The notes below the pieces were generated by a model. The model searched no databases and was not told where the DNA came from. It saw nothing but the letters and a program-made list of their open reading frames with translations. This document shows positions 8,125 through 15,008 of a stretch of DNA of 17,948 nt, piece by piece (the stretch's first letter is position 1; each line of letters begins with the position of its first letter). Made by a program: the position numbers and the translations under genes. This stretch comes from DASZPL01 sp035550315 (GTDB taxonomy: Bacteria > Actinomycetota > Actinomycetes > JAFAQI01). The stretch covers positions 1-17,948 of the forward strand of contig DASZPL010000062.1 of NCBI GenBank assembly GCA_035550315.1, in the 5' to 3' direction.

Positions 8125-8158
8125 CCAGTCGGCCCCGCCCGCTGCGGCTCAGCCGAGC
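8115..8158. terminator. Bidirectional stem-loop containing both convergent stop codons
   Basis: GCTCGGCTGA (8115-8124) and TCAGCCGAGC (8149-8158) form a perfect 10-bp inverted repeat around a 24-bp GC-rich spacer. The TGA at the end of each arm is the stop codon of the ligase (plus strand) and of the heme-binding gene (minus strand), so both proteins end in Leu-Gly. The position and symmetry fit a shared bidirectional terminator; there is no T tract. Confidence 0.65.
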
Positions 8159-8751
8159 TCGGTGCTCGGGTGGTAGCGCTTCACCCGGTGCAGCGTGTTG
8201 CGGTCGGTGTGGTGCATCTCCTCACCGGTCGCGGCGAGCTTCAGCATCAGGTCCGAGGTGTAGCTGAGGGTGCCGTCGTCGTTGAAGATGAAGGTGCTCT
8301 CGAACGACATCGCCCGCGCCCGCTCCATGAGGTACTTGTTCTGACACAGGCCGTAGGCCTCCTCGCCGGGCATCGCCGCGAACGTCAGCGTCTTGTCGCG
8401 GGGCCCGGCGTCGCCGCCGGCCAGGATGGCGATGGCGCGCGGGACCGCGAAGCAGCGGATCACCTGGCCGTTCGCCTTATCCCACAGTATGTAGCCGACC
8501 TCGTCGTGGAACGGGTCCATCGCCTCTTCGCCGTGGCGCCAGGCGGTCATCGAGTAGTTGAGGCCCTGCATCGTCTGGTTGCCGTTCTCGACGACGGGGA
8601 TCGGCTTGAACCAGGCTCGCTCGAAGTAACCGGTCTCGGTCGTCTCGTCGTCCTTGTTGTGGTACGAGAGGTCGATCCCGCCGTCGCCTTCCCATTCCCC
8701 CACCAATGGGGTCAGCGGACCCAGCTTCTGAGGGCCTAGTGCCATTGCCAC
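8149..8751 (-). CDS. Heme-binding beta-barrel (nitrobindin/FABP-like) domain protein
   Basis: About 200 residues. The N-terminal LTPLVGEWEGDGGIDLSY matches the GxWxGxG opening strand of THAP4/nitrobindin-like barrels, followed by alternating hydrophobic strands (YFERAWFKPI, LNYSMTAWR, VGYILWDKANGQVIRCFAVPRAIAILAGG) and a His-rich C-terminal segment (MHHTDRNTLHRVKR) that could supply the heme ligand. Relatives bind heme or small hydrophobic ligands; nitrobindins handle NO and peroxynitrite chemistry. No signal peptide is seen, so it is cytoplasmic. I chose GTG 8751 because the ribosome-binding site AAGGAAGG lies 7 nt before it; GTG 8757 is too close and ATG 8745 is 13 nt away. Its role near the ligases and esterase is unknown. 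Confidence 0.65.
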   Translation of the reverse strand: MAMALGPQKLGPLTPLVGEWEGDGGIDLSYHNKDDETTETGYFERAWFKPIPVVENGNQTMQGLNYSMTAWRHGEEAMDPFHDEVGYILWDKANGQVIRCFAVPRAIAILAGGDAGPRDKTLTFAAMPGEEAYGLCQNKYLMERARAMSFESTFIFNDDGTLSYTSDLMLKLAATGEEMHHTDRNTLHRVKRYHPSTELG

Positions 8752-8825
8752 CGCCACGCCTTCCTTTCGACCGTCGACTCGGTTCAGCCACCAAGTTTTC
8801 GAACCGTATAACGGTCGTCAGGCGA
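8752..8825 (-). promoter_or_regulatory. Leader and promoter of the heme-binding gene with a 13-bp palindrome
   Basis: The gap between the esterase stop and the heme-binding start is less GC-rich than its surroundings. It holds the ribosome-binding site AAGGAAGG and a perfect palindrome ACCGT-ATA-ACGGT (8803-8815). Read on the minus strand, the centre gives TTATAC, usable as a -10 element, so a bound protein would cover the promoter. Confidence 0.4.
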
Positions 8826-10331
8826 TCAACCAGCCAGGCCCCAGACGGTGCGCTCCTCGTCGTACGGCGCGTCCAGCACTCGCGTCTGCAGGCCGAACTC
8901 CATCGTCGCGCGGCGGGTGGCGTCGTACGTCGGCCACGCCGGGATGCCGGCGTGGTTGGGATCACCGGTGCGAGCGAATTCGAGCCAGGCGTCGCGCATC
9001 TGCTCGCTGAGCCGCTCCGCTTCCGGGCCGCTCCCGGCGAACCGGTCCATGGCCGGTGCACCGAGGGTGCCGAAGACGAACGGGATCTCGAGCGCGTGGC
9101 AGGCGCCGAGCGCGCCGCGCATGGCGGGTGACTGCCACGTGAACAGGTACATGTACGTCGGGGCGTACGCCGTCTGCGCTTCGGCGGCGCGGATCGAGCC
9201 GATGCGGAACATCCGGTCGGTCTCGATCGCCGACCACAGCTCGCGCGGGTCGGTCGGGTCGCCGCGGCCAGCCCGGGCATCTCGGTAGGCGTCGATGACG
9301 TCGTCCGGGCCGAGTGTCACGTCGTTGTAGCGGAAGATCGCCTCGATCCGGCGGTGCAGGACACCCTCGTCAGGGTCGCGGTTGGCCGGGTCGGCGACCA
9401 TGAACATCTTGGCTTCGTCGCGGTTGGTGCCGATCAGCAGACTGACGTCGCGGGCGGCGCCGTCGGCGAGCGCCTGCCGCGGCGAGACCGGGAGTGACGC
9501 GCCGTCGACGACGGGGACCAGCGGGAGACCGGCGCGACGGTCGGCGAGCAGCGACGCCTGCGCGGCGAGCACGGTCTCGACCGGCAGCTCCCGCACTGCC
9601 GCGGGCGACGCGACGCCGAGCTCGGCGAGCAGCTTCGCCGTCACCTCCTCGGCGCGGTCCATCGCCACCGCATTCGGCGGCCCACTCTGCACGATGGCGC
9701 GGTGGAACAGCCCCCGCGCCGACGGCAGGGTGAGCAGGTCCGCGACCGACATGCCGCCGGCCGACTCACCGAAGATGGTCACGTTCGCCGGGTCGCCGCC
9801 GAACGCCGCGATGTTGTCGCGCACCCAGCGCAACGCCGCGACCTGGTCGAGCAGCCCCCAGTTGCCGGCCGCGCCCTCGGCCGCGTCGTCGGCGAGATCG
9901 GGGTGGGCGAGGAAGCCGAGGATGCCCAGCCGGTAGTTGACGGTCACGACGACGACGTCGCCGCGGGCCGCGAGGTTTGCGCCGTCGTACAGCGCCGACA
10001 CCGCGGAGCCGCCGACGAACCCGCCGCCGTGGATCCAGACCATGACCGGCCGGCGGCCCTCGACCCCGGGCGTCCACACGTTGACGGTGAGGCAGTCCTC
10101 GCCTTGGGCGCCGGGGACCTCGCCGGACAGCGTGGTCAGCGGCGCGTTCTGCGGCGCCCAGCAGCCGAACTCGGTGGCCGGGCGCACGTCGGTCCACGAC
10201 GGCACCGGCCGGGGCGCCCGCAGCCGGTTGTCGCCGCCGGTCGCCGCGGCGTACGGGATCCCGCGGAAGACGTGCAGCCCGGCTTCCGCGCGGCCTTCGA
10301 CCTTGCCCGATGCGGTCTCGACGATCGTCAT
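8826..10331 (-). CDS. Type B carboxylesterase/lipase family protein
   Basis: A 501-residue alpha/beta-hydrolase of the carboxylesterase (para-nitrobenzyl esterase) family, which splits carboxylic esters into acid and alcohol. The oxyanion-hole motif HGGGF is at 101-105, the nucleophile elbow GESAGG has Ser190, the acid is Glu306 (GTNRDEAKMF) and the general base is His412 (GACHALEIPFVFG). EDCLTVNVWTP (78-88) and NWGLLDQVAALRWVRDNIAAFGGDP (157-181) are family signatures. There is no signal peptide, so it acts inside the cell. Length is normal and all catalytic residues are present. It lies 16 bp downstream of the aldehyde dehydrogenase on the same strand, so they probably share one transcript. 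Natural substrate unknown. Confidence 0.9.
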   Translation of the reverse strand: MTIVETASGKVEGRAEAGLHVFRGIPYAAATGGDNRLRAPRPVPSWTDVRPATEFGCWAPQNAPLTTLSGEVPGAQGEDCLTVNVWTPGVEGRRPVMVWIHGGGFVGGSAVSALYDGANLAARGDVVVVTVNYRLGILGFLAHPDLADDAAEGAAGNWGLLDQVAALRWVRDNIAAFGGDPANVTIFGESAGGMSVADLLTLPSARGLFHRAIVQSGPPNAVAMDRAEEVTAKLLAELGVASPAAVRELPVETVLAAQASLLADRRAGLPLVPVVDGASLPVSPRQALADGAARDVSLLIGTNRDEAKMFMVADPANRDPDEGVLHRRIEAIFRYNDVTLGPDDVIDAYRDARAGRGDPTDPRELWSAIETDRMFRIGSIRAAEAQTAYAPTYMYLFTWQSPAMRGALGACHALEIPFVFGTLGAPAMDRFAGSGPEAERLSEQMRDAWLEFARTGDPNHAGIPAWPTYDATRRATMEFGLQTRVLDAPYDEERTVWGLAG

Positions 10332-10347
10332 GCCGCGGTCCGATCTG

Positions 10348-11820
10348 CTAGCCGGCGTACGCCGTGGGGGTGCCGTCCAAGATCACGGTCTTGGTCTCGA
10401 GGTAGGGGAGCAGGCCGTCGACGCCGCCTTCCCGCCCGATCCCGGACTGCTTGAAGCCGCCGAACGTGATGCCGAAGTCGGTGCGGAAACCGTTGTGGCC
10501 GACGGTGCCGGAGCGCAGCCGCGCCGCGACCGCGCGCGCTCGGTCGGGGTCGTTCGTGAACACGGAGGCATTCAGCCCGTAGATCGTGTCGTTGGCGATC
10601 CGGATCGCGTCCTCCTCGTCGGCCGCCGGGATGACCGACAGCACCGGGCCGAAGATCTCCTCGCGGGCGATCGTGGCCGAGTTGTCTACGTCGGCGAACA
10701 CGGTCGGCTCGACGTAGTAGCCGCGCTCGAGATGCGCCGGCCGGCCGCCGCCGGTGACCAGCTTGGCCTCGCTCTTGCCCTGCTCGATCAGGCCGAGGAC
10801 CTTGTCGCGCTGGCGCTCCATCGCAAGCGGGCCCATCTGGGTCGCCTCGTCGAACGGGTCACCGACGACCACCTTCGAGAACGTCCCGGCGAGCGCGTCG
10901 ACGAACTCGTCGTGACGCTTGCGCGGGACGACGAGCCGGGTCAGCGACGAGCAGACCTGGCCGGAGATGATGCACTCCGATCCCGAGATCGACGCGGCGG
11001 CCTGGGCGAGGTCGGCGTCGTCGAGGATGACCGCCGCCGACTTGCCGCCGAGCTCGAGGGTGTAGCGCGCGATCCGTTCGCCGCACAGCGAGGCGATCCG
11101 ACGGCCGGCGGCCGTCGACCCGGTAAACGCGATCTTGTCGACCCGCGGGTCGGTGACCAGCCGCTCGGAGACCTCGCGGTCGGCGGTGAGCACGTTGAAG
11201 ACACCGGGCGGAAGCCCGGCCGCCTCCGCCGCCTCGGCCAAGATGTACGCCGCGCCGGGCGCCTCGGGCGAGGCCTTGAGGATGACGGTGCAGCCGGCGA
11301 GCAGCGCCGGCGCCATCTTGTAGACCGCGAGCTGGAGCGGGGCGTTCCACGGGATGATCGCCCCGACCACGCCGACGGGCTCCCGGACGATCAGCCCGAA
11401 GTCGCCGCCGCCGGTCGGCTGGGCCCGCTCCTCGAAGGCGAACGTGTCGGCGAGGCCGGCGTAGTAGTCGAAGACCGTCGCGAATGCTGGAGCGGCGTAC
11501 TTCGCCATGATGGCGAGGATCCCGGATTCGCGCGGCCAGATCTCGCCGAGCGCGTCACCGCGAGCGCTCAGTTCCTTGCCCAGCGCCCGCAGATAGTCGG
11601 CGCGCTCTTTGTGACTGAGGAACGGCCACGGACCGGTGTCGAAGGCGGCTCGGGCGGCCGCGACCGCGCGGTCCAGGTCCTCGGCCTGCGCCTCGGCGAC
11701 GCTGAAGTAGACCTCCTCGTTGGCGGAGTCGATGACATCGATCGTCGCGGTCGACGACGGCGTGACCCACTCACCGTCGATGAAGAAGCGGTCGGGATGG
11801 GCAAGGGGTGCGCTCGTCAT
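10348..11820 (-). CDS. NAD(P)-dependent aldehyde dehydrogenase
   Basis: A 490-residue aldehyde dehydrogenase oxidising an aldehyde to the acid. Key residues are Asn159 (IIPWNAP), Lys182 in VILKASPEAP (most relatives have KPSPE), the coenzyme motif FTGSTAAG (232-239), Glu256 (LELGGKSA) and nucleophile Cys290 (SGQVCSS). EEIFGPVLSV and GGFKQSGIGREGG close the protein, as in the classical family. ATG 11820 has GGAGG five nt upstream. The family does not reveal the substrate. It could take the aldehyde made by the NDMA-dependent alcohol dehydrogenase at 3450-4598 and pass acid to the ligases; that link is inferred from neighbourhood only. The promoter must lie in the short space behind the SDR remnant, or it is read through from the split-barrel gene. 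Confidence 0.92.
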   Translation of the reverse strand: MTSAPLAHPDRFFIDGEWVTPSSTATIDVIDSANEEVYFSVAEAQAEDLDRAVAAARAAFDTGPWPFLSHKERADYLRALGKELSARGDALGEIWPRESGILAIMAKYAAPAFATVFDYYAGLADTFAFEERAQPTGGGDFGLIVREPVGVVGAIIPWNAPLQLAVYKMAPALLAGCTVILKASPEAPGAAYILAEAAEAAGLPPGVFNVLTADREVSERLVTDPRVDKIAFTGSTAAGRRIASLCGERIARYTLELGGKSAAVILDDADLAQAAASISGSECIISGQVCSSLTRLVVPRKRHDEFVDALAGTFSKVVVGDPFDEATQMGPLAMERQRDKVLGLIEQGKSEAKLVTGGGRPAHLERGYYVEPTVFADVDNSATIAREEIFGPVLSVIPAADEEDAIRIANDTIYGLNASVFTNDPDRARAVAARLRSGTVGHNGFRTDFGITFGGFKQSGIGREGGVDGLLPYLETKTVILDGTPTAYAG

Positions 11821-11855
11821 GGCGGCCTCCGTGGCAACGGGTTGTACCTGCGTTT

Positions 11856-11957
11856 CTACCGCGCCATGCGGCTTGCCGTCCTCCGGAGATGGTCTAGCGC
11901 GATGCTCAAGGCCAGCGGACCGGTCGGGCCGGTGGCGCCAGTGAGGAAGACGTGCAT
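11856..11957 (-). pseudogene. 5' remnant of an NAD-dependent epimerase/SDR gene
   Basis: A 33-codon frame begins MHVFLTGATGPTG, the opening of an extended SDR (compare MRVFVTGASGWIG in the intact gene at 15005-15904). After about 13 residues the similarity stops and the frame ends at TAG 11856. Its ATG overlaps the stop of the split-barrel gene as TGATG, so it was probably once the translationally coupled second gene of that operon. A deletion or insertion seems to have joined it to the aldehyde dehydrogenase leader. The stretch is short, so a chance match or a functional small peptide cannot be excluded. Confidence 0.45.
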
Positions 11958-12481
11958 CAGAAGCGGAAGCGGCAGGATCCGCCCGGTTCTACCCCTAATG
12001 TCACGGTCGCCGAGCGCAGCTCGATCCGGTACACGTCCCACGGCGGCGGTCCTTGCGTCGGCGCATTGAACGGCGCCGTGATGCCCGTCCCACTCGCATC
12101 GGGCTCCGCCGGCCATCCGCCGTCGGCCCACGCCATGGCAACGCGCGCGACCGCGTCCGGGTCCTTGACCAGGACGGCGTCGCCTTCGAACACGACGTCG
12201 GCGTCCCGGATCGAGACCGCTATGGAACAGCGGGGATCGCGTGTGACATTGCGCGCCTTGCGGGTGCCCGATCCGGTCTGGAACCAGTAGGTGCCGTCGA
12301 GCCACATCGCACCCACTGCGGTGGTGTGCGGGGCGCCGTCCTCGTTGAGGGTGGACAGCCACGTGGTGCGGCAGTTGTGGGCGTCCGGTGCTGGTGGCGT
12401 CCCGGCGGCGATCGTCCGCACGATGGCGTCCCAGTCCACCGGCGGCAGGCCGTCCGCCGCTCCCAGGTTGATGGTCTCCAT
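11957..12481 (-). CDS. Pyridoxamine 5'-phosphate oxidase-like (FMN/F420 split-barrel) protein
   Basis: A 174-residue split beta-barrel protein. The core RTTWLSTLNEDGAPHTTAVGAMWLDGTYWFQTGSGTRKARNVTRDPRCSIAVSIRDADVVFEGDAVLVKD (about 36-105) is the flavin/deazaflavin-binding barrel, and the C-terminal TVTLGVEPGGSCRFRF is typical of actinobacterial members. Such proteins use FMN, F420 or heme; many actinobacterial ones are F420-dependent reductases. The substrate is unknown. ATG 12481 is chosen because GAGGTG lies six nt upstream; a longer frame to 12523 lacks support. It is divergent from the cobalamin-binding-type gene, and its stop overlaps the start of an SDR remnant. Confidence 0.75.
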   Translation of the reverse strand: METINLGAADGLPPVDWDAIVRTIAAGTPPAPDAHNCRTTWLSTLNEDGAPHTTAVGAMWLDGTYWFQTGSGTRKARNVTRDPRCSIAVSIRDADVVFEGDAVLVKDPDAVARVAMAWADGGWPAEPDASGTGITAPFNAPTQGPPPWDVYRIELRSATVTLGVEPGGSCRFRF

Positions 12482-12562
12482 CTGTCTCACCTCGTCCTGT
12501 CGCCCTCGACCTGCTATTGCCAATGAGACGAGCGGCTCTCGGCAGAGTCATCGCTCGTTAGC
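12482..12562. promoter_or_regulatory. Divergent intergenic region with a 7-bp inverted repeat
   Basis: Two start codons face away from each other across 81 bp. ACGAGCG (12528-12534) and CGCTCGT (12552-12558) form an inverted repeat with a 17-bp spacer, placed so a bound regulator could affect both promoters. I see no cobalamin-riboswitch features; the space is too short for one. Confidence 0.35.
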
Positions 12563-13477
12563 GTGACGATCGTGCGGATCGTCTCGCTGCTGCCGTCAGC
12601 GACCGAGATCCTGTTCGCGCTCGGTGCCGGTGACGAGGTCGTCGGCGTGACCTTCGAATGCGACCATCCGCCCGAAGCGAGGACCAAGCAGATCGTCTCG
12701 ACGTCCGCGATGACTCCGGGTCTGACGCCGGCCGAGATCGATCGCGAGGTGCGGTCCCGCATCGCTGCCGGTGAGGACCTCTACCGGCTCGACGAGGGCG
12801 CGTTGCGCGACCTCGACCCGGACCTGGTGGTCACCCAAGACCTGTGCGCCGTGTGTGCCGTCGACCTGTCAACCGTCGACGCCGCGAGGGACTACCTGGG
12901 ATGCGACGGCCGCGTATTGACCGTCGATCCGGCCACGCTCGACGACGTCATCGGATCTCTGTTGGTCATCGGAGCCGCGGTCGGTCGACGTACCGAAGCC
13001 GAGCAGTTGACCACCGAGTTGCGGCGCCGGCTCGAGCGGATTACTGCCTCGGTCGCCGGGGAGCCGAGACCGCGGGTCGCCGTGCTGGAGTGGACCGACC
13101 CGCCGTTCAACGCCGGGCACTGGGTCCCTGACATGGTCAGTGCCGCAGGAGGTCAGTCCGTGCTCGGGCAGGCGGGTCAGCGTTCCGGTCGGATCGACTG
13201 GGCCGACATCGCGACCGCCCAGCCGGACCTGATTGTCGTCGCGCCGTGCGGCTATCACCTCGAGACCGCCATCCCGCTCGCCACCGCGTTGCGCGATACC
13301 CGGGATCTGCCGCCCGGCGTCCCGGTGTGGGCCGTGGACGCGGACTCCGCGGTTGTGCGACCCGGTCCGCGGCTGGTCGACGGCGTCGAAGCGCTGGCCG
13401 CCATATGCCACCCGACTCGAGTCCCGGCTCGCGAGCGGTTGGCCGCGTACGTCGGGACGACGCCGGCGAACACCTAG
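12563..13477 (+). CDS. Cobalamin-binding-type substrate-binding protein without signal peptide (BtuF-like fold)
   Basis: A 304-residue protein opening RIVSLLPSATEILFALGAGDEVVGVTFECDHPPEA, the signature of the bacterial "cobalamin-binding protein" branch of the BtuF/FepB-like ABC substrate-binding superfamily. Other family marks are LDPDLVVTQDLCAVCAVD (about 84-101), VAVLEWTDPPFNAGHWVPDMVSAAGG and a C-terminal PDLIVVAPCGYHLE segment. The usual two-lobe fold joined by a helix is expected. There is no signal peptide or lipobox, and no transporter gene beside it, so a role in B12 uptake is doubtful; cytoplasmic relatives are of uncertain function. GTG 12563 gives the full frame; GTG 12572 would start at MRIVSLLPS as in many relatives. 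Convergent with the next gene, sharing CTAG 13474-13477. Confidence 0.75.
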   Translation: MTIVRIVSLLPSATEILFALGAGDEVVGVTFECDHPPEARTKQIVSTSAMTPGLTPAEIDREVRSRIAAGEDLYRLDEGALRDLDPDLVVTQDLCAVCAVDLSTVDAARDYLGCDGRVLTVDPATLDDVIGSLLVIGAAVGRRTEAEQLTTELRRRLERITASVAGEPRPRVAVLEWTDPPFNAGHWVPDMVSAAGGQSVLGQAGQRSGRIDWADIATAQPDLIVVAPCGYHLETAIPLATALRDTRDLPPGVPVWAVDADSAVVRPGPRLVDGVEALAAICHPTRVPARERLAAYVGTTPANT

Positions 13478-14130
13478 GCCGAGGTTGGCGGGGTGAGCAC
13501 GACCTGCCCAGGTACGCCGCCGGCGACCTTCTCGGCCCAGAGCCGCGGCCCGTCCGGCAGCGCTGCGACGTTGCCGACGACCGGATGCAGCGGCTCGGTG
13601 CCGATCTGCCGAGCAAGCTCTGCGAGCTGTTCACCGCTCGGTTCGACGACGAACATCAGGCTGGTCACGTCCGCACGCCTCGGCTCGGGCGCTTCGACGA
13701 CCGAGACGAGCGTCCCGCCGGCTCGAAGCAGCGGCCACGAGCGATCGATGACGTCGCCGCCGACGAGGTCGAGCACGACGTCTGCGTCTCGGATTTCGTC
13801 GAGCGAGTCGTGAGCCAGGTCGACGTACTGCTCGGCCCCTAACTGCAGCACCAGGTCACGCCCGTGAGCCCTGCCGGTGCCGATCACCCGGACGCCGGCG
13901 GCCACGGCGAGCTGCACGGCGAACGCACCGACGCCGCCGCCTGCACCGTGAATCACCACGGTCTGGCCGGCCTCTAGCCCGCCGTGCACGAACAGCGCCT
14001 GCCACGCCGTGAGCGCGGCCATCGGGAACGCCGCCGCGTCGACGTGCGACAAGGACGCCGGCTTGGCGGCGAGGTTCGTCGCCGTCGCCTCTGGCAAGTA
14101 CGACCTCGCCGAGATCGCGACGTCGATTGC
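13474..14130 (-). pseudogene. 5'-truncated NADP-dependent quinone/zinc-type oxidoreductase (MDR superfamily)
   Basis: The frame encodes only the coenzyme half of a medium-chain dehydrogenase/reductase: LAAKPASLSHVDAAAFPMAALTAWQALF, then GQTVVIHGAGGGVGAFAVQLA (nucleotide-binding AxxGxxG region), RVIGTG, DVVLDLVGGD and a C-terminal PSGEQLAELARQIGTEPLHPVVG segment. Family members are about 300-330 residues and begin with a GroES-like domain of roughly 100 residues, which is missing. Going upstream the frame meets TGA at 14133-14131, inside a large inverted repeat. A TTG at 14097 could start a 207-residue product, but without the substrate-binding domain it is unlikely to be an active enzyme. I read this as a gene whose 5' end was lost by rearrangement at the hairpin. 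Confidence 0.7.
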
Positions 14131-14173
14131 TCAACATCTGCATGACGTGTAGGGGCCACGCTGCAGATGTTGA
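14131..14173. repeat. Long imperfect hairpin at the truncation point (terminator or recombination scar)
   Basis: Perfect 12-bp arms TCAACATCTGCA (14131-14142) and TGCAGATGTTGA (14162-14173) enclose a second stem CGTG/CACG (14146-14149 and 14157-14160) with a 7-nt loop. On the minus strand it begins just after the TAG of the upstream gene (14175), as a terminator would, but has no T tract, and its stem is more AT-rich than its surroundings. It also contains the stop that ends the truncated oxidoreductase frame. Confidence 0.7.
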
Positions 14174-14174
14174 C

Positions 14175-15008
14175 CTAACGGGTGCGTGGGGTGCCGCTAC
14201 GAGCGCCGGCATACGCCGGCTCGCGTAGGCCGACGATCACCGGCGAGACGGTGAGACCGGGAAGCGGATTGCACACCGGGTCGAACCTGATCCGTTCGTC
14301 ATCGCCGTCACCACCGGCGTCGTTCGCAAGTTGGTCGAGCCGCAATGTCGCGAAGGGTTGCCAGGGGCTGAGGGGAGTGGCCGCGGCGAGCTCGAAGATC
14401 ACCGGCAACGCGCCGGGTAGCTCGGTCGTCTCGCCGCCGACCCGGGTCGCGGCGAACAGCAGCCGGGTGCCGTGTGCGTCGTACGGCAGCAGCGAGGTGT
14501 ACGCCGGTGCGAGCAGGCCGCGCCGCGGGACCAGCACATGCCGGAACACCGGCCGCAGCCCGGTCGTCGCAAGCAGCAGGTCATGCGCCCCGTCGGCCGA
14601 CGCATCGTCCCCGAAGCGCACTGCTAGTCCCAACACGTCTGGCATTCCGGAGGGCAGACCCATGGAACGCGACACCCGCGCAATGCCCTGGTCGTGGCCC
14701 GGCTCGTCCAGCCACGGCACACCCCACGGGACGTGGCTGCCATTGCGACGGAGCGTTGCCTCGAGGAGTACTCCCTTCGGATGGAGCGGTTTGCGCCCGG
14801 TGACCCGCGCCAGCAGGGCGAACGCGCTGCCGAGCGGCGTGCCGAGGAGTTGCGCGCCGAGGTTGGCGGCACGCTGGCCGGATTCGCTAGTCACGCCGAG
14901 GTCCGTACCCAGCGCCTTCGACGAGACTCGCCAGGCGCCGTAGGGCCCGCCGGTTGTCGTCGACGGCTGCATCCGCGGCGGCGTTGAGCGGGCGCTTCCG
15001 ACGGTCAC
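14175..15008 (-). CDS. Conserved protein of unknown function (HPKG...WLDEPG family)
   Basis: A 277-residue protein I cannot assign to a characterised enzyme. The first 70 residues are low in conserved-looking features. Then come LLARVTGRKPLHPKGVLLEATLRRNG, VPWLDEPGHDQGIARVSRSMGLPSGMPDVLGLAVRF, HDLLLATTGLRPVFRHVLVPRR and YTSLLPYDA. HPKG, the arginine-rich PDVLGLAVRF strand and the YxSLLPY segment recall actinobacterial proteins that I remember being labelled "phosphodiesterase" and that resemble a catalase-like barrel without the heme-ligand motifs; this is a weak impression, not an assignment. No signal peptide or clear membrane segment. GTG 15008 overlaps the epimerase stop as GTGA (15005-15008), so the two are translationally coupled and probably under the same TetR control. 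A shorter start near Met13 is possible. Confidence 0.6.
   Translation of the reverse strand: MTVGSARSTPPRMQPSTTTGGPYGAWRVSSKALGTDLGVTSESGQRAANLGAQLLGTPLGSAFALLARVTGRKPLHPKGVLLEATLRRNGSHVPWGVPWLDEPGHDQGIARVSRSMGLPSGMPDVLGLAVRFGDDASADGAHDLLLATTGLRPVFRHVLVPRRGLLAPAYTSLLPYDAHGTRLLFAATRVGGETTELPGALPVIFELAAATPLSPWQPFATLRLDQLANDAGGDGDDERIRFDPVCNPLPGLTVSPVIVGLREPAYAGARSGTPRTR

Noticed and set aside
9937..12069. Very long plus-strand open frame opposite the esterase and aldehyde dehydrogenase
   Set aside because: The opposite-strand genes have complete catalytic motifs; this frame gives Arg/Asp/Gly-rich sequence with no domain, typical of GC-rich antisense.
12482..12562. Cobalamin riboswitch before the cobalamin-binding-type gene
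   Set aside because: Only 81 bp is available and no B12-box-like sequence is recognisable.
14129..14175. Integron attC site
   Set aside because: GCTCAAC fits RYYYAAC, but GTTGACC misses one position of GTTRRRY, the span is shorter than known attC sites, and no integrase or cassette array is seen; kept only as an alternative for the hairpin.
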